From assembly GCF_024753135.1 (NCBI RefSeq), contig NZ_JANUGP010000001.1:248001-312000 (forward strand): DNA of 64,000 bases, in the 5' to 3' direction. Made by a program: the position numbers and the translations under genes. Origin of the DNA: Streptomyces pyxinicus (GTDB taxonomy: Bacteria; Actinomycetota; Actinomycetes; Streptomycetales; Streptomycetaceae). Under the pieces are notes generated by a model. It saw nothing but the letters and a program-made list of their open reading frames with translations, did no database searches and was not told where the DNA came from. Below are positions 1 to 6,772 of the stretch, one piece after another (the first letter of the stretch is position 1; each line of letters starts with the position of its first letter).

Positions 1-206
1 GTCTCCTTGTCGAGGAACACCTTCGCGAGGTCCAGCGAGGAACCGGACGGCCGGGTCCGGGCGGGTCCGCCGGGGTTCTGGAAGACGCCGTCCTCGAAGT
101 GCGGGGAGCGGCGGATGCGTGCCAGGCGCTCGCCGCCCGGGTCCGCGCCGAAGGCGGCGGGCCGCATGCCGCGGAGCCGGGAGCTCGGGGAACGCAGACC
201 GGTCAC
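1..206 (-). CDS. MBL-fold metallo-hydrolase, N-terminal part (runs off window)
   Basis: Only the first 68 codons are present; the rest lies beyond the window start. The GTG at 206 is preceded by GGAGG (complement of 211-215) at a 4-base spacing. The visible protein has the stretch RIRRSPHFEDGVFQNPGG followed by an R/P/S-rich linker, which I recognise as the conserved N-terminus of a Streptomyces family of UlaG/NAPE-PLD-like metallo-beta-lactamase-fold hydrolases. The metal-binding HxHxDH motif would be outside the window, so the function cannot be checked here. It is transcribed away from the amino-acid dehydrogenase gene at 403, across a 196-base divergent gap. Confidence 0.55.
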   Translation of the reverse strand, partial: MTGLRSPSSRLRGMRPAAFGADPGGERLARIRRSPHFEDGVFQNPGGPARTRPSGSSLDLAKVFLDKE

Positions 207-402
207 GGTACCTCCAGAGACAGTGGCTGAGGGCCTCCATTATGGTCGGCGCCCCCGGTTGCCGGAGGCGCCGGGTCCACGCTCCGCCATCCACCGGTGT
301 CACTGACCGTCGGTTCAGTACGTTGACAGGGTCGCGAGCGAGTCCCGATACCGACCGCCCGTTCAGTAACCGAGCCCCGTGATCCCCTCGCCTGGAGCCC
401 CG

Positions 403-1587
403 ATGACCGCCTCCGCACCGCTGATGTCCCTCGTGTGGACCGACCACGTCACCGGGCGCCGGGGCTTCCTGGTCGTGGACCGGCTGGTGCGGGGCGTGGC
501 CAGCGGCGGGCTGCGGATGCGCCCCGGCTGCACTCTCGACGAGGTGGCCGCACTGGCCCGCGGCATGTCGATGAAGGAGGCCCTGCACTACGACCCGCGC
601 AGCCGTTACGTCCCGCTCGGCGGCGCCAAGGGGGGCATCGACTGCGATCCGCGGGACCCGGCGGCGTACGGGCTGCTGGTGCGCTACCTGCGGGCGATGC
701 GGCCGTACATCGAGCGTGTCTGGACGACGGGCGAGGATCTGGGGCTGACCCAGGACCTGGTGGACCGGGCGGCGGCCGAGGCGGGTCTCGTGTCGTCCGT
801 GCAGGCGGTGTATCCGCTGCTGGAGGACGAGGCCGCGGCCCGCCGGCGGCTCGCGGACGCCTTCGCCATCGAGGTGGACGGCATCGGTCTGGACGAGCTG
901 GCCGGCGGCTGCGGGGTCGCCGAGTCGCTGCTGACGGCGCTGGACCGGGCCGGCGTGCCGTACGGCGGGACCCGGGTGGCCGTGCAGGGCTTCGGCACGA
1001 TGGGCGGGGCCACCGCGCGTTTCCTCGCGCGCGCCGGTCTGACCGTGGTGGCGGTCGCCGACGTCCGGGGCACCGTCGCCCGTCCGGCGGGCCTGGACGT
1101 GGAGGCGCTGCTGGCCGCGCGGGACGCCCACGGCACCGTCGACCGGCGGGCACTGCGCCCCGGCGACCGCGAACTGCCCCGGGACGCCTGGCTGTCGGTG
1201 GAGGCGGAGGTGCTGGTGCCGGCGGCCGTGTCGTACGCGATCGGCCCCGCCGAGCAGGAACGGGTGGGCGCCCGCTGGATCGTGGAGGCGGCCAACATGC
1301 CGGTGCTGCCGGAGGCGGAGACGGCGCTGGCCGCGCGCGGGGTGACGGTGCTGCCTGACGTGGTGGTCAACTCCGGGACCAACGCCTGGTGGTGGTGGAC
1401 CCTGTTCGGCGACATCGGGGCGGCCGCGGACGAGGCGTTCGGGCACGTCCGGCGGTCCATGCGGGCGCTGGTCGGGCAGGTGCTGGACCGCGCGGAGGCC
1501 GACGGTACGACCCCGCGGGCGGCCGCCCACGCCCTGGTGGCCGACCGGCTGCCGGTGATCGCGGAACGTTTCGGCTGGTACCGGTGA
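403..1587 (+). CDS. Glu/Leu/Phe/Val-type amino-acid dehydrogenase
   Basis: NAD-dependent oxidative deamination of a branched or aromatic amino acid to its 2-oxo acid, in the leucine/valine dehydrogenase branch. The dimerisation domain has the substrate-binding region GGAKGGI, with the catalytic lysine. The Rossmann domain has GFGTMGG, and a late EAANMP segment is typical of the family. A run of four tryptophans near the C-terminal third (NAWWWWTLFGDIG) is eye-catching but lies where the family has NAGG/NSGG-type sequence. An in-frame GTG at 379 would add 8 residues. I prefer ATG 403 because GGAG (394-397) sits 5 bases ahead of it. It lies 65 bases upstream of a co-directional TetR gene. The exact substrate is unknown. 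Confidence 0.85.
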   Translation: MTASAPLMSLVWTDHVTGRRGFLVVDRLVRGVASGGLRMRPGCTLDEVAALARGMSMKEALHYDPRSRYVPLGGAKGGIDCDPRDPAAYGLLVRYLRAMRPYIERVWTTGEDLGLTQDLVDRAAAEAGLVSSVQAVYPLLEDEAAARRRLADAFAIEVDGIGLDELAGGCGVAESLLTALDRAGVPYGGTRVAVQGFGTMGGATARFLARAGLTVVAVADVRGTVARPAGLDVEALLAARDAHGTVDRRALRPGDRELPRDAWLSVEAEVLVPAAVSYAIGPAEQERVGARWIVEAANMPVLPEAETALAARGVTVLPDVVVNSGTNAWWWWTLFGDIGAAADEAFGHVRRSMRALVGQVLDRAEADGTTPRAAAHALVADRLPVIAERFGWYR

Positions 1588-1640
1588 GGGTGTGCCGGGC
1601 GCCCGATCGGGCCCGCGCGGTACCGGCTGTGCCCACACCT

Positions 1641-1646
1641 TAGGGT
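1641..1646 (+). promoter_or_regulatory. -10 hexamer TAGGGT, probable leaderless promoter
   Basis: TAGGGT fits the Streptomyces -10 consensus TANNNT and ends 6 bases before the ATG at 1653. Transcription would start at or next to the A of the ATG, and no Shine-Dalgarno sequence is present. This points to a leaderless TetR mRNA. Confidence 0.55.
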
Positions 1647-1652
1647 GACCGG

Positions 1653-2273
1653 ATGGCGAGAGTGCGGTTGAGCGTGGCCGAGCGGCGCGAGGAGCTGCTG
1701 CGGGCGGCCATCGAGCAGATCGAGGCGCGGGGCGTGGCGGCGGTGCGGATCGCCGACGTGGCCGCGACGCTCGGGGTGAGCAACGCGCTGGTGCTGTACC
1801 ACTTCTCCTCCAAGGAGAAGCTGGTCGCCGCCGCCTTCGCGTACGCCGCGCAGGACGATCTCGCCCACCTGCGCGCGCTGCTGGGCCGCCGGACGTCGGC
1901 GGTGCGCCGGCTGCGGGCGGCGGTGCGCTGGTACGCGCCCACGGGTCAGGCCAAGGGCTGGCGGCTGTGGATCGAGGGCTGGGCGGTGGCCCTGCGCGAA
2001 CCGGCCCTCGGGGAGGTCGCCCGGGATCTGGACCGGCAATGGAAGGCCGCGCTCACCGAGGTCGTCGCGGAGGGGGTCGCGGCGGGCGAGTTCAGCTGCG
2101 CCGACCCGGCCGGTGCCGCCCTGCGGCTGACCGCGCTGCTGGACGGGCTGGCGGTGCAGCTCACGTCGTACCGGGGGACGGTCTCGCGCTCTCGGGCACA
2201 GCAGTGGGTGGACGAGGCGCTCGCGCGTGAACTGGGTCTGGAGCGGGCGGCCTTGACGGCCTCGGGCCGCTGA
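1653..2273 (+). CDS. TetR/AcrR family regulator
   Basis: A 206-residue repressor-type protein. The N-terminal TetR helix-turn-helix covers roughly residues 8-55, with RREELLRAAIEQIEARG, the recognition segment ADVAATLGVSNALVLYHF and the following SKEKL. The C-terminal alpha-helical region with GWRLWIEGWAVALREP resembles the BetI-like TetR_C_6 ligand domain. Its own gene seems to be leaderless. It follows the amino-acid dehydrogenase by 65 bases and converges on the SGNH hydrolase gene. Its target is unknown; the dehydrogenase is the obvious candidate. Confidence 0.88.
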   Translation: MARVRLSVAERREELLRAAIEQIEARGVAAVRIADVAATLGVSNALVLYHFSSKEKLVAAAFAYAAQDDLAHLRALLGRRTSAVRRLRAAVRWYAPTGQAKGWRLWIEGWAVALREPALGEVARDLDRQWKAALTEVVAEGVAAGEFSCADPAGAALRLTALLDGLAVQLTSYRGTVSRSRAQQWVDEALARELGLERAALTASGR

Positions 2274-2288
2274 GCCGCCCGGCGACGG

Positions 2289-2327
2289 CCGTGCCCCGGC
2301 CGCGGGGTCGCGCGGACCGGGGCACGG
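2289..2327. terminator. Bidirectional hairpin terminator
   Basis: Perfect 11-bp arms, CCGTGCCCCGG at 2289-2299 and CCGGGGCACGG at 2317-2327, flanked by further GC complementarity. It fills the 69-base gap between the convergent TetR (ends 2273) and SGNH (ends 2343) genes. There is no T-tract, as is usual in Streptomyces. Confidence 0.7.
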
Positions 2328-2342
2328 GTACGGCCGCCGGGC

Positions 2343-3161
2343 TCAGGCCACCGCGGCGATGCGCATCCTGATGTCGTGCGGCGACAGGGTGCCCTTGGCG
2401 GTCACGTGGTCGCCGGAGGACTCGCCGCGCAGCCGCCGGCCGATCCACGGGACCAGGTACTCGCGGGCCCACTGGACGTCGTCGCGGCGGATCTCCAGCG
2501 TGCCCCGGGGCGGGAGCACCGGCCAGGGCTGCTCGGGGTCGGCCGGGATCTCAAGGCCGAGGGCCTGTCCGGCGCGCAGGGCGACCCGGGTGTGCCCCTC
2601 GGGCGAGAGGTGGAGCCGGTCGCCGTCCCAGGCCCTGCGGTCCTGCACGGACCTGAGGGACCACAGGTCGAGCACGGGACAGCCGTACCGGTCGGCGATC
2701 GCGCGGACGTGCCCGTTGTACGTGGCGATCTTGCCGCGCAGGTGCTTGAGGACCGGGACGCCGCGGGTGTCGAAGCCGGTCGTCACGAGGACGGTGCCGG
2801 CGGCCGCGGAGAGCTGGGCGATGGCCCGCTCGAAGCGCTCGGCGACCTCGTCGGGGTCGGTGCCGGGGCGGATGATGTCGTTGCCGCCGGCACAGAAGGA
2901 GACCAGGTCCGGGGCGAGTTCGACGGCCGCTGGGAGCTGGTCGGCCATGATCTGGTCGAGCAGTTTCCCGCGTACGGCGAGGTTGGTGTACCGGAAGTCG
3001 CCCTCGGGACGGAGGTCGGCGAGGAGCACCGCGAGCCGGTCGGCCCAGCCGACGAACGCCCCGTCGGGACCGGGGTCGCCGACGCCCTCGGTGAAGCTGT
3101 CCCCCACCGCCACGTACGACCCGATCACTGATCTGTTGTCACTCTTCGAATCGTCTGCCAC
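2343..3161 (-). CDS. SGNH/GDSL hydrolase family protein
   Basis: A 272-residue esterase/lipase-fold protein. The four SGNH blocks are visible: block I GDSFTEG with the nucleophile serine near residue 22; the block II region TNLAVRG; block III GGND near residues 92-95; and block V DRLHLSPEGH with the catalytic Asp-His. There is no signal peptide, so it is probably cytoplasmic. The start codon is GTG (MADDSKSDN). The C-terminal about 60 residues lie beyond the hydrolase core and look like the tail seen in the common Streptomyces cytosolic SGNH family. Substrate unknown; acyl-ester hydrolysis is the family function. Confidence 0.85.
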   Translation of the reverse strand: MADDSKSDNRSVIGSYVAVGDSFTEGVGDPGPDGAFVGWADRLAVLLADLRPEGDFRYTNLAVRGKLLDQIMADQLPAAVELAPDLVSFCAGGNDIIRPGTDPDEVAERFERAIAQLSAAAGTVLVTTGFDTRGVPVLKHLRGKIATYNGHVRAIADRYGCPVLDLWSLRSVQDRRAWDGDRLHLSPEGHTRVALRAGQALGLEIPADPEQPWPVLPPRGTLEIRRDDVQWAREYLVPWIGRRLRGESSGDHVTAKGTLSPHDIRMRIAAVA

Positions 3162-3307
3162 GTCGGTCCATGATTCACCTTGGGGTGTGACCTACGCGAC
3201 CGTAGGGCGGGGTTGACGAACGGTGAGATGAGCCACTCTTAAATAGATTGCCAAGCCGGGAATAAGGCGGTCCCGCGGACGGCTGGTGCCGCCCGGAGCG
3301 GTGGTGG

Positions 3308-4228
3308 TCAGCCGACGGTGACGCCGTGCTGCCGGAGGTAGCCGACGGGGTCGATGTCGGAGCCGTAGTCCGGCGTGGTGCGGATCTCGAAGTGCAGGTG
3401 CGGGCCGGTGACGTTGCCGGTGGCGCCGGACAGGCCGATCTGCTGTCCCGGGGTCACGCTCTGCCCGGCCGAGACGGAGAGCTGGGAGAGGTGGGCGTAC
3501 TGGGCGTAGTGGCCGTCGGCGAGCTTGACGACGACCTGGTTGCCGTAGGCGCCGCCCCAGCCGGCGGAGATGACGGTGCCCGCGCCGACGGCCTTGAGGG
3601 AGGTGCCGGTGGGGACGACGAAGTCGACGCCGGTGTGGTAGCCGCTGGACCACATGCTGCCGGCCACGTGGTAGCCGGTGCCTATGGTGGCGCCGGTCAC
3701 GGGGAGGGTGTAGTCGGCGGCGGGGGCGGGCGCGTCGGCGGAGTCCGCCTGCTGTGCGGTGGGGGCGGCCTTCGCCGGGGCGGAGGGGGCGGCCTGCGGC
3801 TCGGCCGACGACTGGCGCGGGGCGGCGGTGCCGGTACCGGTCCCGGCCTGGGTGGCCTCCTTGCCGAGCGTGAGCTTCAGGCCCGGGTGGATCAGCGAGG
3901 GGTCGGCGCCGACGGCCCCCCGGTTGTCCTCGTAGAGACGCTGCCAGCCGCCGGCGACGTGCTGCGTCTCGGCGATCACCGAAAGGCAGTCCCCGGACTT
4001 GACCGTGTAGCCGCGGACGGTCGGCGACGCCTGGGAGGCGGCCTTCTTCCCGGCCACCGGAAGGGACTGGACGGCCTTTCCGGAAACGGACTGCGCCGGG
4101 GTCGCGGCATGCGCTCCGGCCGCCCCGACGAGCGGCAGGGCCAGCGCGGCGCCACCGGTTCCGGCGACGGCGAGGGAGCGGGAAAGACGCGGGGCCTTGG
4201 GACGTCGGTGCTTACCCTTCGCGGGCAT
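3308..4228 (-). CDS. Secreted LysM / M23 peptidase (peptidoglycan endopeptidase)
   Basis: A 306-residue exported cell-wall hydrolase. ATG 4228 is chosen over an upstream in-frame start because it begins MPAKGKHRRPK and is preceded by GAGGA; the upstream codons lie inside the riboswitch. There is a basic n-region, a hydrophobic stretch and AHAA cleavage region (about residue 41). One LysM domain spans about residues 73-121 (YTVKSGDCLSVIAE...). An A/P/Q-rich linker follows, then an M23 LytM-type zinc peptidase (about 185-300) with HTGVD (H198, D202) and the HLH motif (H277, H279). It should cut peptide cross-links in peptidoglycan. A c-di-AMP riboswitch precedes it, as for other Streptomyces cell-wall lytic enzymes. 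Confidence 0.93.
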   Translation of the reverse strand: MPAKGKHRRPKAPRLSRSLAVAGTGGAALALPLVGAAGAHAATPAQSVSGKAVQSLPVAGKKAASQASPTVRGYTVKSGDCLSVIAETQHVAGGWQRLYEDNRGAVGADPSLIHPGLKLTLGKEATQAGTGTGTAAPRQSSAEPQAAPSAPAKAAPTAQQADSADAPAPAADYTLPVTGATIGTGYHVAGSMWSSGYHTGVDFVVPTGTSLKAVGAGTVISAGWGGAYGNQVVVKLADGHYAQYAHLSQLSVSAGQSVTPGQQIGLSGATGNVTGPHLHFEIRTTPDYGSDIDPVGYLRQHGVTVG

Positions 4229-4235
4229 GGAGCAT

Positions 4236-4400
4236 TCCTCTCCGGCGCCTGCGAGGTCGGCTGTCGGGTGCGGACTGGAGCTGCCCGGCCGCCCGCTCCT
4301 GCCGTACACGGGTCAAGTGTGTGGGGATTCCGGGCGGCGGCAGGATTCGGCGTTCCGTCCGGATGGGTGGCGAACGTAAGCGAGCGGGACGTACCGAAAC
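4236..4400 (-). promoter_or_regulatory. Cyclic di-AMP riboswitch (ydaO/yuaA class)
   Basis: On the minus strand the leader of the M23 peptidase ends with CCGACAGCCGACCTCGCAGG and then GAGAGGA. This is the 3' conserved core of the ydaO family, in which B. subtilis has CCGACAGCUAACCUCGUAAGCG followed by GAGAGGA. Upstream are the CTTACGTTCGCC start and the blocks GCCGAATCCTGCCG and GTACGGCAGGAGCGGG, which pair to form the central stems. In S. coelicolor this class precedes rpfA and related hydrolase genes and turns them off at high c-di-AMP. The GAGAGGA end doubles as the ribosome binding site region. The 5' boundary is approximate. Confidence 0.85.
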
Positions 4401-4753
4401 AAGCGGTCGAATCCTGTCGTTGGCGTTTTCGAAGATCGACGGTGGGAATGTCCGGTGACTTTCCGTGGATGTCTGCCGCTCCGGTTCTTTCAATTTCCCT
4501 TTTTCCCAGCCGGATTACGTGGGCATGACTTACAACGCTGGGTCACCGCTATGACGCTCCTCACGCACCACCGCGATACACAGCCTTATTTCGCATGGAG
4601 TTGAGAGAAAAGCGCCAATTCGGGCTTCGACCGTTTTGCGGCATTCGCGGATCATCGCCGGGCAACCCGTTGCCCCAGGTGACCGATGTCGTATCGTCGT
4701 CGCAGTGCCCGTCGTCGAGCCGCGCCGGCGGGGCCGACCGGGAGGAGCCCTCC
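4401..4753. other. Intergenic region, promoter space of two divergent genes
   Basis: This is the stretch upstream of the riboswitch (minus) and the phosphatase (plus). It is AT-richer than its surroundings around 4480-4630 and must hold both promoters. ACAGGAT on the minus strand near 4411-4417 could be the -10 of the riboswitch transcript. GGAGGAG at 4741-4747 is the ribosome binding site for the GTG at 4754. I see no convincing ORF or repeat here. Confidence 0.5.
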
Positions 4754-5551
4754 GTGACGCAGCAGGTCCCGTCGACCGAGCCGGAGCTGGCCGGTGTGCG
4801 CAATTTCCGCGACGTGGGCGGGCTGCCCACGGTGGACGGACGCCGGGTGCGGCAGGGCGTGCTGTTCCGCAGCGGCCACCTGGCGCACGCGACCGCCGAG
4901 GACGCGGCCTTCCTCGCCTCCCTGGACCTGCACACGATCTTCGACTTCCGCAACGCGGCCGACCAGAAGCTGGAGGGCCCGGACGTCGAGCTGCCCGGCG
5001 TACGGAACGTGAACCTGCCGCTGAGCGACCCGGCGGACGGCGCCGAGTTCTGGAAGATGGTGCGCGACGGCGACCTCGACCAGCTGCGCGCGGTCCTGGA
5101 CGACGGCAAGGGCGTCGCCCGGATGGTCGCCTCGTACCGGACGATCGTCACCGAGCGCACCGCCGAGCACTCCCGGGTGCTGCACGCGCTGATCGAGGAC
5201 AGCGTGCCCGCGCTGATGCACTGCGCGGCCGGCAAGGACCGCGCGGGCATCTCCATAGCGGTCACGCTGCTCGCGCTCGGCGTGGAGCGGGACGCCATCG
5301 TGGCCGACTACCTGGAGTCCAACGCCAAGCACCGGCGCTACCGGGTCCGCCGTAACGGCGGCGCGGACTCGGCGTACACGCCCGAGGTGATGGAGCTGCT
5401 CGGCCCGCTCTTCGACGCCCGCGCCGAGTACCTGGAGGCGGCCTTCGCGAGCATCGAGGAGACCTGGGGGGACGTCGACGGCTATCTGGAGCGCGGCCTC
5501 GGGGTCACCGCCGAGCACCGGGACCGGCTGCGCGGACGCCTGCTGGACTGA
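4754..5551 (+). CDS. Tyrosine-protein phosphatase (DSP/IphP-like)
   Basis: A 265-residue phosphatase. The signature HCAAGKDRAG gives the C-x5-R active-site loop near residues 156-163, and the early NFRDVGG motif marks the bacterial IphP/Tyr_phosphatase_3 family, which acts on phosphotyrosine or phosphoinositides. A longer reading from 4595 exists, but GTG 4754 has GGAGGAG 6 bases upstream and starts just before the conserved ELAGVRNFRDVGG. There is no signal peptide, so it is cytoplasmic. It ends 5 bases from the convergent small membrane protein gene, with no room for a terminator between them. Confidence 0.9.
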   Translation: MTQQVPSTEPELAGVRNFRDVGGLPTVDGRRVRQGVLFRSGHLAHATAEDAAFLASLDLHTIFDFRNAADQKLEGPDVELPGVRNVNLPLSDPADGAEFWKMVRDGDLDQLRAVLDDGKGVARMVASYRTIVTERTAEHSRVLHALIEDSVPALMHCAAGKDRAGISIAVTLLALGVERDAIVADYLESNAKHRRYRVRRNGGADSAYTPEVMELLGPLFDARAEYLEAAFASIEETWGDVDGYLERGLGVTAEHRDRLRGRLLD

Positions 5552-5556
5552 GCCGG

Positions 5557-5679
5557 TCAGCCCTTGCCGCCCAGCGCGAACAGCAGGTAGAGGAAGGCGG
5601 CCAGGACATGGCCGAGGGCGATGTAGATGATCAGCCGGACCCACAGGGAACGGGGGAACTTGGTCTCGAAGTTGCTCAT
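5557..5679 (-). CDS. 40-residue single-pass membrane protein (DUF6126-like)
   Basis: The protein starts MSNFETKFPRSLWVR and continues into one hydrophobic helix of about 20 residues (LIIYIALGHVLAAFLYLLFALG), ending GGKG. I recognise it as the small Streptomyces family named DUF6126 in annotations. Its ATG overlaps the stop of the XRE-cupin gene (ATGA), so the two are translated as a pair. A conserved tiny membrane partner for a cupin-type regulator suggests a sensory or anchoring role, but none is proven. It is too short for most gene callers, and the coupling is the main support. Confidence 0.75.
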   Translation of the reverse strand: MSNFETKFPRSLWVRLIIYIALGHVLAAFLYLLFALGGKG

Positions 5680-6302
5680 GGCAGCTCTCCGGTCGACGGT
5701 CCCAGGCACAGGGTGGCCGTGGGGCTCTGCAGCAGGGTGTGGACGAACAGCAGTTCCACGCCGTCGTGGTCCTCGGCGGCGAGGCGGTGCGGGGTGAGTG
5801 AGTCGAAGTGCGCGCTGTCCCCGGGCGCGAGCAGGTGCGCGGCGTCGCCGAGGCGCAGCCGCAGCCGCCCCTTGAGGACGTAGAGCCACTCCTCGCCCGG
5901 GTGGACGCGCACGATGTCGCCCTGCGAGCCGTAGGGCACGCGGACGCGCAGGGCCTGCATGCCGCGGCCCGAGGACCCGGCCTGGGTGTAGATCCAGCCG
6001 CCGGCCCGGGTCGGCTCCATGTCGGCGGCCCGGACGATCGCGTCCCGGTCGGCGACCGTCTCGCCGAGCAGTTCGGAGACCGTCGTACCGTAGATGCGCG
6101 CGAGGGCGAGCAGCATGGGCAGCGAGGGCTGCCGGTTGCCGGTCTCCAGCCGGGAGAGATGGGCCGGCGAGAGCCCGGCGCTGCGGGCGGCGGCCTCCAG
6201 GGTGAGGCCGGCGCGCCGGCGCAGCGCCCGCAGCTGCGGGGCGACGGCCGGCAACTCCTCGCCGTGACCCGCCGCCGGTGGCACGGCGTCTGAGGCGTTC
6301 AT
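5676..6302 (-). CDS. XRE-family regulator with C-terminal cupin sensor
   Basis: A 208-residue DNA-binding protein. The HTH_3 domain covers about residues 22-78, with LRALRRRAGLTLEAAARSAGLSPAHLSRLETG. The cupin_2 beta-barrel covers about 115-190, with YGSQGDIVRVHPGEEWLYVLKGRLRLRLG and a DSAHFDSLTPHR block. This architecture is found in regulators that sense small metabolites, such as PuuR-like proteins. ATG 6302 (MNASDAV) is used; the alternative 6 codons upstream lacks a better site. Two TTGCC-N5-GGCAA palindromes lie 21-55 bases upstream, which suggests autoregulation. It sits just outside the hopanoid locus and is syntenic with the regulator next to that cluster in S. coelicolor. Confidence 0.9.
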   Translation of the reverse strand: MNASDAVPPAAGHGEELPAVAPQLRALRRRAGLTLEAAARSAGLSPAHLSRLETGNRQPSLPMLLALARIYGTTVSELLGETVADRDAIVRAADMEPTRAGGWIYTQAGSSGRGMQALRVRVPYGSQGDIVRVHPGEEWLYVLKGRLRLRLGDAAHLLAPGDSAHFDSLTPHRLAAEDHDGVELLFVHTLLQSPTATLCLGPSTGELP

Positions 6303-6322
6303 GCCTCCATTCAGCCGCATTA

Positions 6323-6357
6323 TTGCCTGAGCGGCAATTTTCTTGCCTGTGAGGCAA
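6323..6357. promoter_or_regulatory. Paired operator palindromes TTGCC-N5-GGCAA
   Basis: TTGCCTGAGCGGCAA (6323-6337) and TTGCCTGTGAGGCAA (6343-6357) are two copies of one inverted repeat. Their centres are 20 bp apart, about two helical turns. They lie directly upstream of the XRE-cupin start at 6302. The simplest reading is an autoregulatory operator for the XRE-cupin dimer, possibly also reading out to the gene at 6434. Confidence 0.7.
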
Positions 6358-6399
6358 ATCCCGACCGGATGTGATCCTTCGTGCTACGGTCGAGCCTAG

Positions 6400-6419
6400 T
6401 ATTTGAACACGTTCAAATA
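6400..6419. promoter_or_regulatory. Perfect 9-bp-arm palindrome in the promoter of the 6434 gene
   Basis: TATTTGAACACGTTCAAATA has 9-bp arms around a 2-base centre. It lies 14 bases upstream of the ATG at 6434, next to the AGGGGGA ribosome binding site. Position and symmetry fit a TetR-type repressor site. The core GAACACGTTC recurs at 50596-50605. Confidence 0.65.
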
Positions 6420-6433
6420 GAGGGGGAACGGTC

Positions 6434-6721
6434 ATGACCGACCGTGGCTCGGCTCATCGGGACGACTCACCGGCCGTCGCGCTCGGCCCGCTCGCCGCCG
6501 TACTCGGCCTGGTGGCCGCCGCGGGTGCGTGGCCGACACTCATGTTCCTGCTGCTCCCCTGGTCACTCCTGGCGGCCGGGCTCGCCGTCGCCTTCGGTGC
6601 CATGGGGGTCTACTACGCCGAGCAGGGCGTCGGCCGGTTGTGGACGGCCGTCGTCGGGACCGCCCTGGGACTCACCGGGCTGGTGACCTGCTTCCTCTAC
6701 TTCGTCGTGCTCGCCGGCTGA
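6434..6721 (+). CDS. Small integral membrane protein, function unknown
   Basis: A 95-residue hydrophobic protein. After a short polar N-terminus (MTDRGSAHRDDSP) there are about three membrane segments: near residues 15-35 (VALGPLAAVLGLVAAAGAWP), 37-57 (LMFLLLPWSLLAAGLAVAFGA) and 70-93 (WTAVVGTALGLTGLVTCFLYFVV). The layout resembles DUF4190-like small actinobacterial membrane proteins, but I cannot assign a family with certainty. It has a strong ribosome binding site (AGGGGGA) and is preceded by a perfect palindrome, so it is likely to be tightly regulated. It diverges from the XRE-cupin gene. Confidence 0.75.
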   Translation: MTDRGSAHRDDSPAVALGPLAAVLGLVAAAGAWPTLMFLLLPWSLLAAGLAVAFGAMGVYYAEQGVGRLWTAVVGTALGLTGLVTCFLYFVVLAG

Positions 6722-6736
6722 ACGGGGCACACCGAG

Positions 6737-6763
6737 GGCCCCGCACCCGGCCGGTGCGGGGCC
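6737..6763. terminator. Hairpin terminator between convergent genes
   Basis: 11-bp arms GGCCCCGCACC (6737-6747) and GGTGCGGGGCC (6753-6763) with a 5-base loop. It lies between the small membrane gene (ends 6721) and hpnO (ends 6773) and probably ends the hopanoid transcript. Confidence 0.75.
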
Positions 6764-6772
6764 TCGCGTGTC

